Assembly (NCBI GenBank): GCA_035571875.1
Contig: DATNBR010000079.1
Span: 57,521-121,520, forward strand
Length of the DNA stretch: 64,000 nucleotides
Reading direction: 5' to 3'
Source of the DNA: Parafrigoribacterium_A sp035571875
Lineage (GTDB): Bacteria; Actinomycetota; Actinomycetes; Actinomycetales; Microbacteriaceae
The notes under the pieces were generated by a model. The model did not search any database. It saw nothing but the letters and a program-made list of their open reading frames with translations, and was not told the DNA's origin. A program made the translations under genes and the position numbers. Shown here one piece after another: positions 48,679 through 57,634 of this stretch. Numbering within the stretch: position 1 is the stretch's first letter; every line of letters begins with the position of its first letter.

Positions 48679-50373
48679 TCAGGGGGCGGTCGGGGGAACC
48701 GTGAGGGTCACCGCATTCGAAGCCGGCGACTTCACGCCCGAGCATTGGGCGAGGTACTGCACCGTGGTGGTGCTGCCCGCGGTACCGGTGGGCAAGGTCA
48801 CCTTCACGCTCGTCTGGTTGGCCGGAACCGGGTTCGCTGGCACATACGTGACCGACCCAGGAGACACGGCAACCGTGTAGGAGTCGAGCGTTGTGCCGTA
48901 GGCGCACTCGAACGCCGGCCAGCTCACGGTGACGACGTCGCCAGCCGCGTAGGGTCCGCTCGGTGTCGCGGTCGGATCCGCGGGCTTGGCAGGGGCGGGC
49001 ACGTCGCCGTAGAGCGACACGTGGATGGTGTCACCCGGTTTGACGAAACCCGTCGGGTTGATTCCGTATACCTTGCCGACCTTGTTCACATTGTCTGCGG
49101 GCTTGCCGTCCGGCAGCACATCGACGACGAGGTCGTATTTGCCGAGCGCGTCGCGCACCTCGGCCTCGGTCATCCCCACGTAGTCGTCCTGCACGATATT
49201 GATGCGGGTGCTTGTGGGCGTGGCGGAAGGGGTCGGAGACTTCGAGTGCGTGACGCTCGGGCTCGACGACGACGGCTTCTTCGAGGTGCCGGGTGAGGCG
49301 ATGAGCGCGATGAGGGTGCCGACGAGCACGACGACGAGGATGCCGATGAGCGCGATGAGCGGCCAGGTCCAGGGGTTTCGTCCCTTGGATTCGGTGGTCG
49401 GCCGCGTGGCTGCCGCCGGTGCATCCATGGACGGCAGGATGCTGGTCGCCTGCGTGGCACCGTAACCGCCGGCTGCCGCACCGTAGGCCACGGTGGCCGC
49501 GGTAGCGACATCCGCCCCTGCCACACCGGGAACTGCGGCCACGGCCGCACCGACGTCGCCGCGGCGAAGCGCTTGGGCAGCCCTGGCGAGGTGCTGGGCG
49601 GAGGCCGGACGATCTGCTGGATTCTTCGCGATGCAGGAGTAGACGAGGTTGCGCACGGGCTCGGAGACGGTGACCGGGAGGTCTGGCGCCTTCTCGTTGA
49701 TCTGGGCCATCGCGATGGCAACCTGCGACTCGCCCGTGAACGGCCGTCGACCGGCGAGGGCCTCGTAGGCGACGATGCCGAGCGAGTAGATGTCTGTCGT
49801 GGGGGACGCGGGTCGACCGCTCGCCTGCTCCGGAGAGAGGTACTGCACGGTGCCCATGACCTGACCGGTGGCCGTGAGGGGAACCTGGTCGGCGATCCTG
49901 GCGATGCCGAAGTCGGTGATCTTGACCCGGCCATCCGGCGTGATCAGCAGGTTGCCCGGCTTGATGTCGCGATGCACGAGGCCGGCGGAGTGGGCGGCGT
50001 GAAGGGCGGATGCCGTCTGGGCGACGATGTCGAGCACCCGGTCGGTGGACAGAACGCGTTCGCGCTCGAGGATCGTCGACAGGGCCTCGCCCGGTACGAG
50101 CTCCATGACGAGGTAGGCGCTGCCGTCTTCCTCGCCGTAGTCGAAGACGTTCGCGATGCCCTCGTGGTTGACGAGCGCCGCGTGCCTCGCCTCCGCACGG
50201 AAGCGTTCGAGGAACCCGGGGTCGCCGAGGTATTCGTCCTTCAAGATCTTGATGGCGACGGTGCGCCCGATCACGAGGTCGGTGGCCTGCCAGACCTCTC
50301 CCATGCCGCCGATCGCGATTCGACTGGAGAGTTGGTATCGCCCACCGAAAGTGAGGCCGCTCGTGGGTCTCAT
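48679..50373 (-). CDS. pknA: Serine/threonine kinase PknA-type with extracellular domain
   Basis: 564 residues. Kinase core: YQLSSRIAIGGMGEVWQATD, TVAIKILKDEYLG, VHRDIKPGNLLITPDGRVKITDFGIARIA and SLGIVAYEALAGRRPFTG. A Pro/Ala linker and one membrane helix (WPLIALIGILVVVLVGTLIALIAS) follow. The extracellular part has one PASTA-like domain (NIVQDDYVGMTEAEVRDALGKYDLVVDVL) and a C-terminal part with FN3-like look (VTVSWPAFECAYGTTLDSYTVAV). Mycobacterial PknA has no such large outer domain, so this one is longer than the reference. Start ATG overlaps the pbpA stop. Confidence 0.92.
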   Translation of the reverse strand: MRPTSGLTFGGRYQLSSRIAIGGMGEVWQATDLVIGRTVAIKILKDEYLGDPGFLERFRAEARHAALVNHEGIANVFDYGEEDGSAYLVMELVPGEALSTILERERVLSTDRVLDIVAQTASALHAAHSAGLVHRDIKPGNLLITPDGRVKITDFGIARIADQVPLTATGQVMGTVQYLSPEQASGRPASPTTDIYSLGIVAYEALAGRRPFTGESQVAIAMAQINEKAPDLPVTVSEPVRNLVYSCIAKNPADRPASAQHLARAAQALRRGDVGAAVAAVPGVAGADVATAATVAYGAAAGGYGATQATSILPSMDAPAAATRPTTESKGRNPWTWPLIALIGILVVVLVGTLIALIASPGTSKKPSSSSPSVTHSKSPTPSATPTSTRINIVQDDYVGMTEAEVRDALGKYDLVVDVLPDGKPADNVNKVGKVYGINPTGFVKPGDTIHVSLYGDVPAPAKPADPTATPSGPYAAGDVVTVSWPAFECAYGTTLDSYTVAVSPGSVTYVPANPVPANQTSVKVTLPTGTAGSTTTVQYLAQCSGVKSPASNAVTLTVPPTAP

Positions 50374-51809
50374 TTGTTCAGCACCGCCTCTATGACTTTT
50401 CTCGCGATTGGCGCAGCAACCGCGTTGCCGAAACTGGTTCCGTTCTCAACAACGACAGCGACGGCGATCTGTGGGTCGATTGCCGGAGCAAAACCGGTGA
50501 ACCACAGGGTGTACTTTCTCCCTGCGCCGTTCTGTGCTGTTCCGGTCTTACCGGCCACATCGACTCCGTTTATTCTTGCATTACTGGCCGCACCATTGTT
50601 CACGTTGGCCACCATGAGTTGAGTGAGTGTCGCACTTGACTGGTTGCTGATCGGCTGACCGAGCTGTTCCTGCTGGAAGTCCTGCACCGTGGTGAGGTTC
50701 GGGGCCGTGATGGAGTTGATCAGCGTCGGTTTCATGAGGGTGCCGCCGTTCGCAATCGCCGCGGTGACCATCGCGATCTGCAGGGGAGTCACTCGGTCTT
50801 CGTCTTGGCCGAATGCGGAGAGCATGAGCTTCGCCTGATCCGTGTTGCTCGGGTAGGTGCTGGGGGTGACCGCCATGGGCACGGAGAGCTTCTCGCCGAA
50901 GCCGTACGCCTTCGCGTACTTTCCGATGAGGTCCGAGCCGAGCGCCGCGCCCAGCTGGGCGAAGGGAATGTTGCAGCTGAGCCGCAGCGCGGTGGCGATG
51001 GTGACCGTCGGAGTTCCACCGCAGGTACCGCCTTCAGCATTCGTGATCGAGGTGTTGCTCCCCGGCAGTTTGAGGGTCGGCGGGTTCGGGAATTCGCTGT
51101 CGGGCGTGTACTTGCCGCTGTCGATCGCCGCCGAGGCCACGATGAGCTTGAACACGGAACCCGGGTGATAGAGGTCTCCGGCGATCGTTCGGTTGATGAG
51201 CGGGCTCGCGGAATCGCCCAGGAGCTTCTTGTAGTTCGCAATGACCGTGTTTGTGTCGTGGCCCGCGAGCAGGTTCGGGTCGTAGGAGGGCTTGGAGACC
51301 ATGGCGAGGATGGCACCGGTCTTCGGATTGAGTGCGACGACGGCGCCCGTGTTGGTCCCGAGAGCATCCCACGCGGCCTGCTGTGCTGCGGGGTTGATGG
51401 TCGTGGCGACGGCGGCACCCTGCGGATTCTTGCCGGTGAGGATCGCGTTCATCTTGTCGAGGAACTGGTCGTTGTCCGTGCCGCTCAGGTAGTCATTGAG
51501 CGCGCCCTCGATGCCCGTGCTGCCCTGGTTCAGAGTGAAGTACCCGGTGACCGCGGAGTAGAGATCGGGTTTCGGGTACACCCGCTGGAAGTTGAACTTG
51601 TCTTTCGAGGGCTCGGACTTGGCGATCGGCTGCCCGTCGACGAGGATCGGTCCGCGTTCCGCGGAGTAACTGTCGTAGATCGTGCGCACGTTGCGTGGAT
51701 CGTTGCGCAGGCTGTCGACCTGGAACACCCCGATGACCGTGGTCGAACACAGCAGCGTGACGAACATGAGCAGCACCGCGATGCTCACTCGCTTGAGTTC
51801 GCGATTCAC
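50370..51809 (-). CDS. pbpA: Penicillin-binding protein (PbpA-type transpeptidase)
   Basis: 479 residues. Membrane anchor RVSIAVLLMFVTLLCSTTVIG, dimer/pedestal region, then the transpeptidase domain: S218-V-F-K221 (SxxK) in YHPGSVFKLIVAS, SCN (SxN), and the KTG motif GVDVAGKTGTAQNGAG. It cross-links peptidoglycan with RodA for elongation/septation. It overlaps rodA and pknA by ATGA-type junctions. Confidence 0.95.
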   Translation of the reverse strand: MNRELKRVSIAVLLMFVTLLCSTTVIGVFQVDSLRNDPRNVRTIYDSYSAERGPILVDGQPIAKSEPSKDKFNFQRVYPKPDLYSAVTGYFTLNQGSTGIEGALNDYLSGTDNDQFLDKMNAILTGKNPQGAAVATTINPAAQQAAWDALGTNTGAVVALNPKTGAILAMVSKPSYDPNLLAGHDTNTVIANYKKLLGDSASPLINRTIAGDLYHPGSVFKLIVASAAIDSGKYTPDSEFPNPPTLKLPGSNTSITNAEGGTCGGTPTVTIATALRLSCNIPFAQLGAALGSDLIGKYAKAYGFGEKLSVPMAVTPSTYPSNTDQAKLMLSAFGQDEDRVTPLQIAMVTAAIANGGTLMKPTLINSITAPNLTTVQDFQQEQLGQPISNQSSATLTQLMVANVNNGAASNARINGVDVAGKTGTAQNGAGRKYTLWFTGFAPAIDPQIAVAVVVENGTSFGNAVAAPIARKVIEAVLNK

Positions 51810-53216
51810 GAGTCCACCACCAGCCTCGGTTGGTTGCGCACGGAGTCCGAGACTCGAAGCAGGAGGGCGGCGATGATCCAGTTCGCGACGAGCGACGAAC
51901 CGCCGGCGGCGAGGAACGGGGTCGTGAGACCGGTCAGCGGGATGACCCGGGTGATGCCGCCGATGACGATGAAGACCTGCAGCGCCACGACGAAGGAGAG
52001 GCCGACGCCGAGGAGTCGACCGAAGTCATCCTGCCCGGCGAAGCCGATGCGGAACCCGCGCGAGACGAACAGGAGGTACAGCGCGATGATCGCGAACAGG
52101 CCCGCGATCCCGAGTTCCTCGCCCAGGCTCGCGACGATGTAGTCGCTCTCGGCGAGCGGCACGATCGCGGGGCGGCCCTCACCAAGCCCGGTGCCGATGA
52201 GACCGCCGTGGGCCAGCCCGAACAGTCCCTGCACGAGCTGGTAGCTACCGCCGTTCGAGTCATAGATCTTCTGGTTGAAGGCGTCGAGCCAGGAATCGAA
52301 GCGACCGGATACGTAGCTCAGCAGCCTGCTCGCGAGCAGCGCGCCGCCGAGGAACAGACCAAGGCCGAGCACGACCCAGCTCGCGCGCCCGGTGGCGACG
52401 TAGATCATCACGAGGAACAGGCCGAAGTAGAGCAGCGACGTTCCGAGGTCACGCTGGAAGATCAGCACCACCATCGCGGCCGCCCAGATGACGAGGATCG
52501 GACCCAGGTCCCTCGCTCGGGGGAACCGCATCCAGAGGAACTTCTTGCCCACCATCGACAGACTGTCTCGGCTCGTGACGAGATAACCGGCGAAGAAGAT
52601 CGCCAGTGCGATCTTGGCGAGCTCGCCCGGCTGGAAGGAGAATCCGCCGACCTCGATCCAGAGCCGAGCGCCGAACTTGGTCGACCCGATAACGGGAAGC
52701 ATCGGCAGCAGGAGCAACACGATGCCCGTGAACATGGCGATGTAGCGGTAGCGCTGCAGTACCCGGTGGTTGCGGATCAGCAGGAGCACGCCGAGGGCGA
52801 TGATCATCGCCATCGCCGTCCACGCGACCTGGCGCACCCCGGCGGACTCCCAGCCGGCGAGGTGCTTCGAGAGGTCGATGCGGTAGATCTCAGCGATGCC
52901 GATGCCGTTGAGAAGTGCGCTGACCGGCAGGATGAACGGGTCGGCCTGCGCGGCCACGAAGCGGAGCGCGATGTGGATGATGAGGCCGATCGCCGCGAGC
53001 ACGACACCGAGTGCGATGACGCTGGCATCGAGACGGTGCAGCGCGCCGAGCTGCACCAGTGCTATCGCTCCGCAGTTGAGGATCGACGCGAAGACGAGCA
53101 GCAGCAGTTCGAGGTTGCGCTGCCGAGCAGGCACCCGGAGCTTCAGGCGGATAGTGCTGGTGAAGGTATTGCGCTGACCGGGTTCGATCGGCGCTGCGAC
53201 GACGGGGGCTGCGGAA

Positions 53217-53230
<14 letters not shown>
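51806..53230 (-). CDS. rodA: SEDS peptidoglycan polymerase (RodA/FtsW family)
   Basis: 474 residues with ten or so membrane segments. SEDS features are KFGARLWIEVGGFSFQPGELAKIALAIFFAGYL, DLGTSLLYFGLFLVMIYVATGR, QLVQGLFGLAHGGLIGTGLGEGRP and SDYIVASLGEELGIAGLFAII. It polymerises glycan strands from lipid II with its partner PBP encoded next. A short N-terminal hydrophilic part precedes the first helix. It overlaps pstP by 14 bases. Confidence 0.95.
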
Positions 53231-54458
<1,228 letters not shown>

Positions 54459-54462
54459 TCAC

Positions 54463-55014
54463 CTACCGCCGAAGTTCGAAACTGGTCGTACCAATTCTGA
54501 CCGGAGTGTTCAGGGGCACCGGGGTCGGCACCGTCACACGAGCGCCGTCGAGGAACGTGCCGTTCGTCGAGTCTAGGTCGTGGATAACCCAGCCATCATC
54601 CCAGAGTATGAGCCTCGCGTGATGCGTCGAGGTGTAATCGTCACGGATGATGAGGCCGCTTTCGCTGGAACGGCCGATCGTCAGCGGCTCCTTTCCGAGC
54701 GGCAGTTCCTGGCCTTCCTTCGACCCGGAGGTGATGACGAGCCGGGACGCCTGGGCGCTCTTTTCCGGTGCCATCGTGCCGCGGAAGGCGTTCGGCGCCG
54801 TGACGGCTGCCGTGGGTGCCGTGGGGGACGAGGGAGCCGGAGCCGCGGGCGTCGGAAACAGTGCCCCCGGTGACTGGTCGACGGGCATCCGCTTTACTCG
54901 CTGGCCGAACAGGTCGGTGCGCAGCGTGTAGACGACCACGAACACGAAGGCCCAGAGGAGCAAGAGAAACCCGAACCTCAGGACCAGCAGTGTCAGTTCA
55001 CTCACCGGCGTCAC
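54463..55014 (-). CDS. fhaB: FHA-domain membrane protein FhaB (FipA-like)
   Basis: 183 residues. An N-terminal membrane helix (LTLLVLRFGFLLLLWAFVFVVVYTLRTDLFG), a Pro/Ala/Thr linker, then a phosphothreonine-binding FHA domain (EPLTIGRSSESGLIIRDDYTSTHHARLILWDDGWVIHDLDSTNGTFLDGARV) with the conserved R, S/T-H and N. It binds phosphorylated partners of PknA/B. Overlaps fhaA (GTGA). Confidence 0.94.
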   Translation of the reverse strand: MTPVSELTLLVLRFGFLLLLWAFVFVVVYTLRTDLFGQRVKRMPVDQSPGALFPTPAAPAPSSPTAPTAAVTAPNAFRGTMAPEKSAQASRLVITSGSKEGQELPLGKEPLTIGRSSESGLIIRDDYTSTHHARLILWDDGWVIHDLDSTNGTFLDGARVTVPTPVPLNTPVRIGTTSFELRR

Positions 55015-55736
55015 CGTGCCCGATCGTCGCCGTGCCGCTGATTTCGGAGGTCTGCGAACTGGTCGACATCGGCGGATTGGGCAAGCACTCGGAAAACGAT
55101 ACGGGTTCTGCCGATCGAAATGACGGAATCGGGCTGAAGTGGCGCCTTTGTGACCGGGGCACCGTTGAGTTGGGACCCGTTGGTGGAGCCGAGATCATTG
55201 ACCTGGGCGCGGCTGCCGTCCCACAGAACCTCGACGTGCTTGCGGGAGATGCCGCTGTCGTCGACGGTGATGTCTGCCTCGCTGCCACGACCGATGATGG
55301 TGCGCGACCTGGTGATCGGATACCGCTTACCGGCGATGTCGAGCACCGGCGTCCACGACACATTGCCCTTGACGTTGCCGGACTCGAGTTCGATCATCCC
55401 CTCGGAGAGCGAGGGGTCGTTGGCGAGAGCGATGGAGATGCCGCCGGCGAACTGGTAGTGCTGCGCGGCGGCGTGCTGCTGCACGAGTCCGGTGAGCTCG
55501 TCGATGAGCGCCTCGCCGAGGCCGTTCATCCGCTCGAAGTCGCCGGGAGCCAGGCGCACCGTGAACCTGTTGGGCACGAGAATGCGGTCGCGCGCGACCA
55601 CCACGGCCTTGGTGTCGAGCTCGCGGCGCAGCGCCGCGGTGATCTCGATGGGTTGCAGTCCCGACTTGAAGGTCTTCGCGAACGCGCCATTGACCGCTCG
55701 CTCGAGACCTCTTTCGAAGCTGTCCAGAATGCCCAC
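55011..55736 (-). CDS. fhaA: DUF3662-FHA protein FhaA
   Basis: 241 residues. GILDSFERGLERAVNGAFAKTFKSGLQPIEITAALRRELDTKAVVV is the DUF3662 N-terminal domain (about 1-115); the C-terminal FHA domain has RTIIGRGSEADITVDDSGISRKHVEVLWDGSRAQVNDLGSTNGSQLNG. There is little linker between them, compared with the long one in mycobacteria. FhaA binds phosphorylated MurJ or PknB partners in mycobacteria. First gene of the operon. Confidence 0.95.
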   Translation of the reverse strand: MGILDSFERGLERAVNGAFAKTFKSGLQPIEITAALRRELDTKAVVVARDRILVPNRFTVRLAPGDFERMNGLGEALIDELTGLVQQHAAAQHYQFAGGISIALANDPSLSEGMIELESGNVKGNVSWTPVLDIAGKRYPITRSRTIIGRGSEADITVDDSGISRKHVEVLWDGSRAQVNDLGSTNGSQLNGAPVTKAPLQPDSVISIGRTRIVFRVLAQSADVDQFADLRNQRHGDDRAR

Positions 55737-55938
55737 GAATCTCCTGCCCCACCTTGCACTTGACTATGTCGATGTTAGTGGGCGTGTCTGTGGGCAGGGC
55801 GGAAAGGCCCATGTGGGCCGCAAATGTCAGCCCAGCGGATGACGTTGTGTCGTCCTTTTATGGACTGCGCAGCGGGTCCAGCGAGCCCCCGGACTCTGCT
55901 CGGGACGGGAGTCCCACTGTGGTAATCTCGCTAAGTCT

Positions 55939-56022
55939 GCGCGAGTGGCGAAATTGGCAGACGCGCACGGTTCAGGTCCGTGTGCCCGTGAGGGCATGGG
56001 GGTTCAAGTCCCCCCTCGCGCA
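55939..56022 (+). tRNA. tRNA-Leu (CAG)
   Basis: 84 nucleotides with a type II long variable arm (GCCC-GTGA-GGGC). Acceptor GCGCGAG/CTCGCGC, anticodon loop TTCAGGT (anticodon CAG), T arm GGGGG-TTCAAGT-CCCCC, discriminator A, CCA not encoded. TAATCT at 55923-55928 (context GTGGTAATCT) is a likely -10 box. Confidence 0.97.
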
Positions 56023-56030
56023 CGAAAGAA

Positions 56031-56056
56031 GGCCCCCGGGAATTCGGGGGCCTTTT
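56031..56056 (+). terminator. Rho-independent terminator after tRNA-Leu
   Basis: GGCCCCCG and CGGGGGCC form an 8-base stem with a GGAATT loop, followed by TTTT. It starts 9 bases after the tRNA. Confidence 0.9.
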
Positions 56057-56090
56057 GTGTGTGCGGATGCGCGCATCCGCGGTGTCGCCG

Positions 56091-56381
56091 CTACTTCGAA
56101 CGCCAGCCGAAGCGCGACTTGGGCGTCGGGGTGTCTGCCTTTTTCGTCACGTCGCGGCGCTGCGTACGCTGGTGGCTCTTCACGAGCTCTTCGGGAATGA
56201 AGGAGAAGTAGGAGCACTTCTGGCACAGCCGAAGATAGTGGTGCTTCGCCAGCCCGACCCCGTACGAAGGATTGTGGAACGTCTTCATCCATCCGTCGCA
56301 GCGCGGGCACGGAAAGGCCCTGCGGAACTGCTCGGGAATGCTGGGGAGGTTGTCGCCGTTGGCGGAGCTGGGCAGGGACAT
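56091..56381 (-). CDS. Small zinc-ribbon-like protein, unknown function
   Basis: 96 residues. CPRCDGWMKTFHNPSYGVG and LCQKC form a CxxC...CxxC pair, with a basic C-terminus (KKADTPTPKSRFGWRSK). It could bind zinc and nucleic acid. Family not recognised. It lies between tRNA-Leu and the degenerate response regulator on the opposite strand to the tRNA. Confidence 0.6.
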   Translation of the reverse strand: MSLPSSANGDNLPSIPEQFRRAFPCPRCDGWMKTFHNPSYGVGLAKHHYLRLCQKCSYFSFIPEELVKSHQRTQRRDVTKKADTPTPKSRFGWRSK

Positions 56382-56400
56382 CGGATTGCTCAGTAGCGCG

Positions 56401-56916
56401 TCACGCTGAGACGCTGCGACCGTGGGTCTCGTAGCGGTGGGTTACCGAGGAGAACGGTCCGTGGATGTCGATGACGCTGCTGCTGCGGCGTCTCTCGGAT
56501 GCCTCGGCCAGCAGCGCCCGCACCTGCGACCGGGTCACGGGCTTCGCGAGGGCGAGTGAGGTCTCGGGATAGCTCTCCTCGTCGAGCACGGAGCAGATCG
56601 CGGTCTCACAGTCGGGGTACTCCCGGCCGATGCGTTCCGCGAGGGTCCAGCCGTCGATGCCCGGGAGCAGGAGTTCGGTCACGGCAAGGTCGAACGGCGC
56701 TTCGTCGAGTGCGACGAGGGCAGCTTCGGCGGATTCGACAGCGGTGACGTCGCATCCGGTGCTCTCGAAGTGGATGCTCAGCAGCTGACGCTGATCTTTG
56801 TCTTCGTCGACGACGAGAACGCGAGTGCGAACGGAGGTCGAAGCGTGGAGGCCCATGACTTTCTGCAATTCCTCAGAGGTGAGGCACATCGGGGTTCCGA
56901 TGGCCGCCGGTTGCAT
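56401..56916 (-). CDS. Receiver-domain protein with Glu at the phospho-acceptor position
   Basis: 171 residues from ATG 56916. RVLVVDEDKDQRQLLSIHFESTGCDVTAVESAEAALVALDEAPFDLAVTELLLPGIDGWTLAERIG is a CheY-like receiver, but the phospho-accepting Asp (normally DLxLLDxMLPG) is Glu (E81 in DLAVTELLLPG). The conserved Lys is kept (ALAKPVTR). There is no DNA-binding output domain, only a C-terminal tail of about 40 residues. Glu often mimics phospho-Asp, so it may be constitutively on. The start is uncertain: ATG 56856 or ATG 56889, or a longer GTG at 56973, are possible. Confidence 0.75.
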   Translation of the reverse strand: MQPAAIGTPMCLTSEELQKVMGLHASTSVRTRVLVVDEDKDQRQLLSIHFESTGCDVTAVESAEAALVALDEAPFDLAVTELLLPGIDGWTLAERIGREYPDCETAICSVLDEESYPETSLALAKPVTRSQVRALLAEASERRRSSSVIDIHGPFSSVTHRYETHGRSVSA

Positions 56917-57104
56917 GAAAAAGTCTTCGGGCCAATTCGTCTTGCTTCCGTTCGCCAAGACTAATCGGTACACCGGGATTTGCCCAGTCGCAGCGGGGCT
57001 AAGTGCATTAATTTCCTCTTAACCTGGATGCATCGCTCCATCTCGTGTGCCGCGCTCCTGGCATAGCGCGCTGTTAGCCTGAGGGCGCCGAGAGGAGGGC
57101 GACC

Positions 57105-57383
57105 GTGATCACCGCAGCACCAGCCGAGCAGCTCGCAGCGATCGGCCAGACCGTGTGGCTGTGGTCGACGGCGGCTGCCTTCGCGCTGTTCCTCGTCGCG
57201 ATCTTCTTCCTGTGGGGCATACGCACGAGGCTGCCCGTGCGCCACTTGATGCTCTGGATCGCACTGATCGTCTTCGTGCCGATCGTGGGGCCGATCCTCT
57301 GGTTCGCGCTCGGTCGACGCCGCTATCCCGCCAAGGTCGAAGAGTCGTTCACGCCGCCGCCCGGTGCGCGACGGCTCGACTGA
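57105..57383 (+). CDS. PLDc_N-domain small membrane protein
   Basis: 92 residues from GTG 57105: two hydrophobic segments (VWLWSTAAAFALFLVAIFFLWGI and LMLWIALIVFVPIVGPILWFALG) with the PLDc_N pattern VPIVGPILWFALGRRRYP. It is the short N-terminal membrane domain alone, without a phospholipase catalytic part. Function unknown. Confidence 0.82.
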   Translation: MITAAPAEQLAAIGQTVWLWSTAAAFALFLVAIFFLWGIRTRLPVRHLMLWIALIVFVPIVGPILWFALGRRRYPAKVEESFTPPPGARRLD

Positions 57384-57389
57384 GTTCGA

Positions 57390-57482
57390 CTAGTCGACGG
57401 GGCCGCACTCGGGGCAGGACCAGTCATCGCCCGACCGGCACAGGATGGTTCCGCAGTTAGGGCAGGTGCGCAATTCGTCCAT
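57390..57482 (-). CDS. 30-residue zinc-ribbon microprotein
   Basis: MDELRTCPNCGTILCRSGDD is followed by WSCPECGPVD: two CPxC knuckles 12 residues apart, enough for one zinc ribbon. It is convergent with the PLDc_N gene, whose stop is 6 bases from its stop. No strong SD is seen, so this is supported mainly by the clean motif. It could be a chance frame. Confidence 0.5.
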   Translation of the reverse strand: MDELRTCPNCGTILCRSGDDWSCPECGPVD

Positions 57483-57588
57483 GGATCCATTGTCACTCCC
57501 GGCGCGAGAATGCGCGACGGTGAAGCGGCCGCGTTCAGGTGGCCATCGCGCTCGACGGTCTCTTGCAGCGGGGAGCACCTACGATGGA

Positions 57589-57600
57589 GGAAGCGCTTTC
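57589..57600 (+). promoter_or_regulatory. LacI-family-like operator before the aldehyde dehydrogenase
   Basis: GGAAGCGCTTTC is a near-perfect palindrome of the AAxCGxTT type used by LacI/GalR regulators (central CG pair in AAGCGCTT). It is 34 bases before the ATG. A second weaker AAGCGATAGCGC piece follows at 57605. No LacI gene is in the window. Confidence 0.4.
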
Positions 57601-57634
57601 TCGTAAGCGATAGCGCACCAGATCGGAGCAGAAG

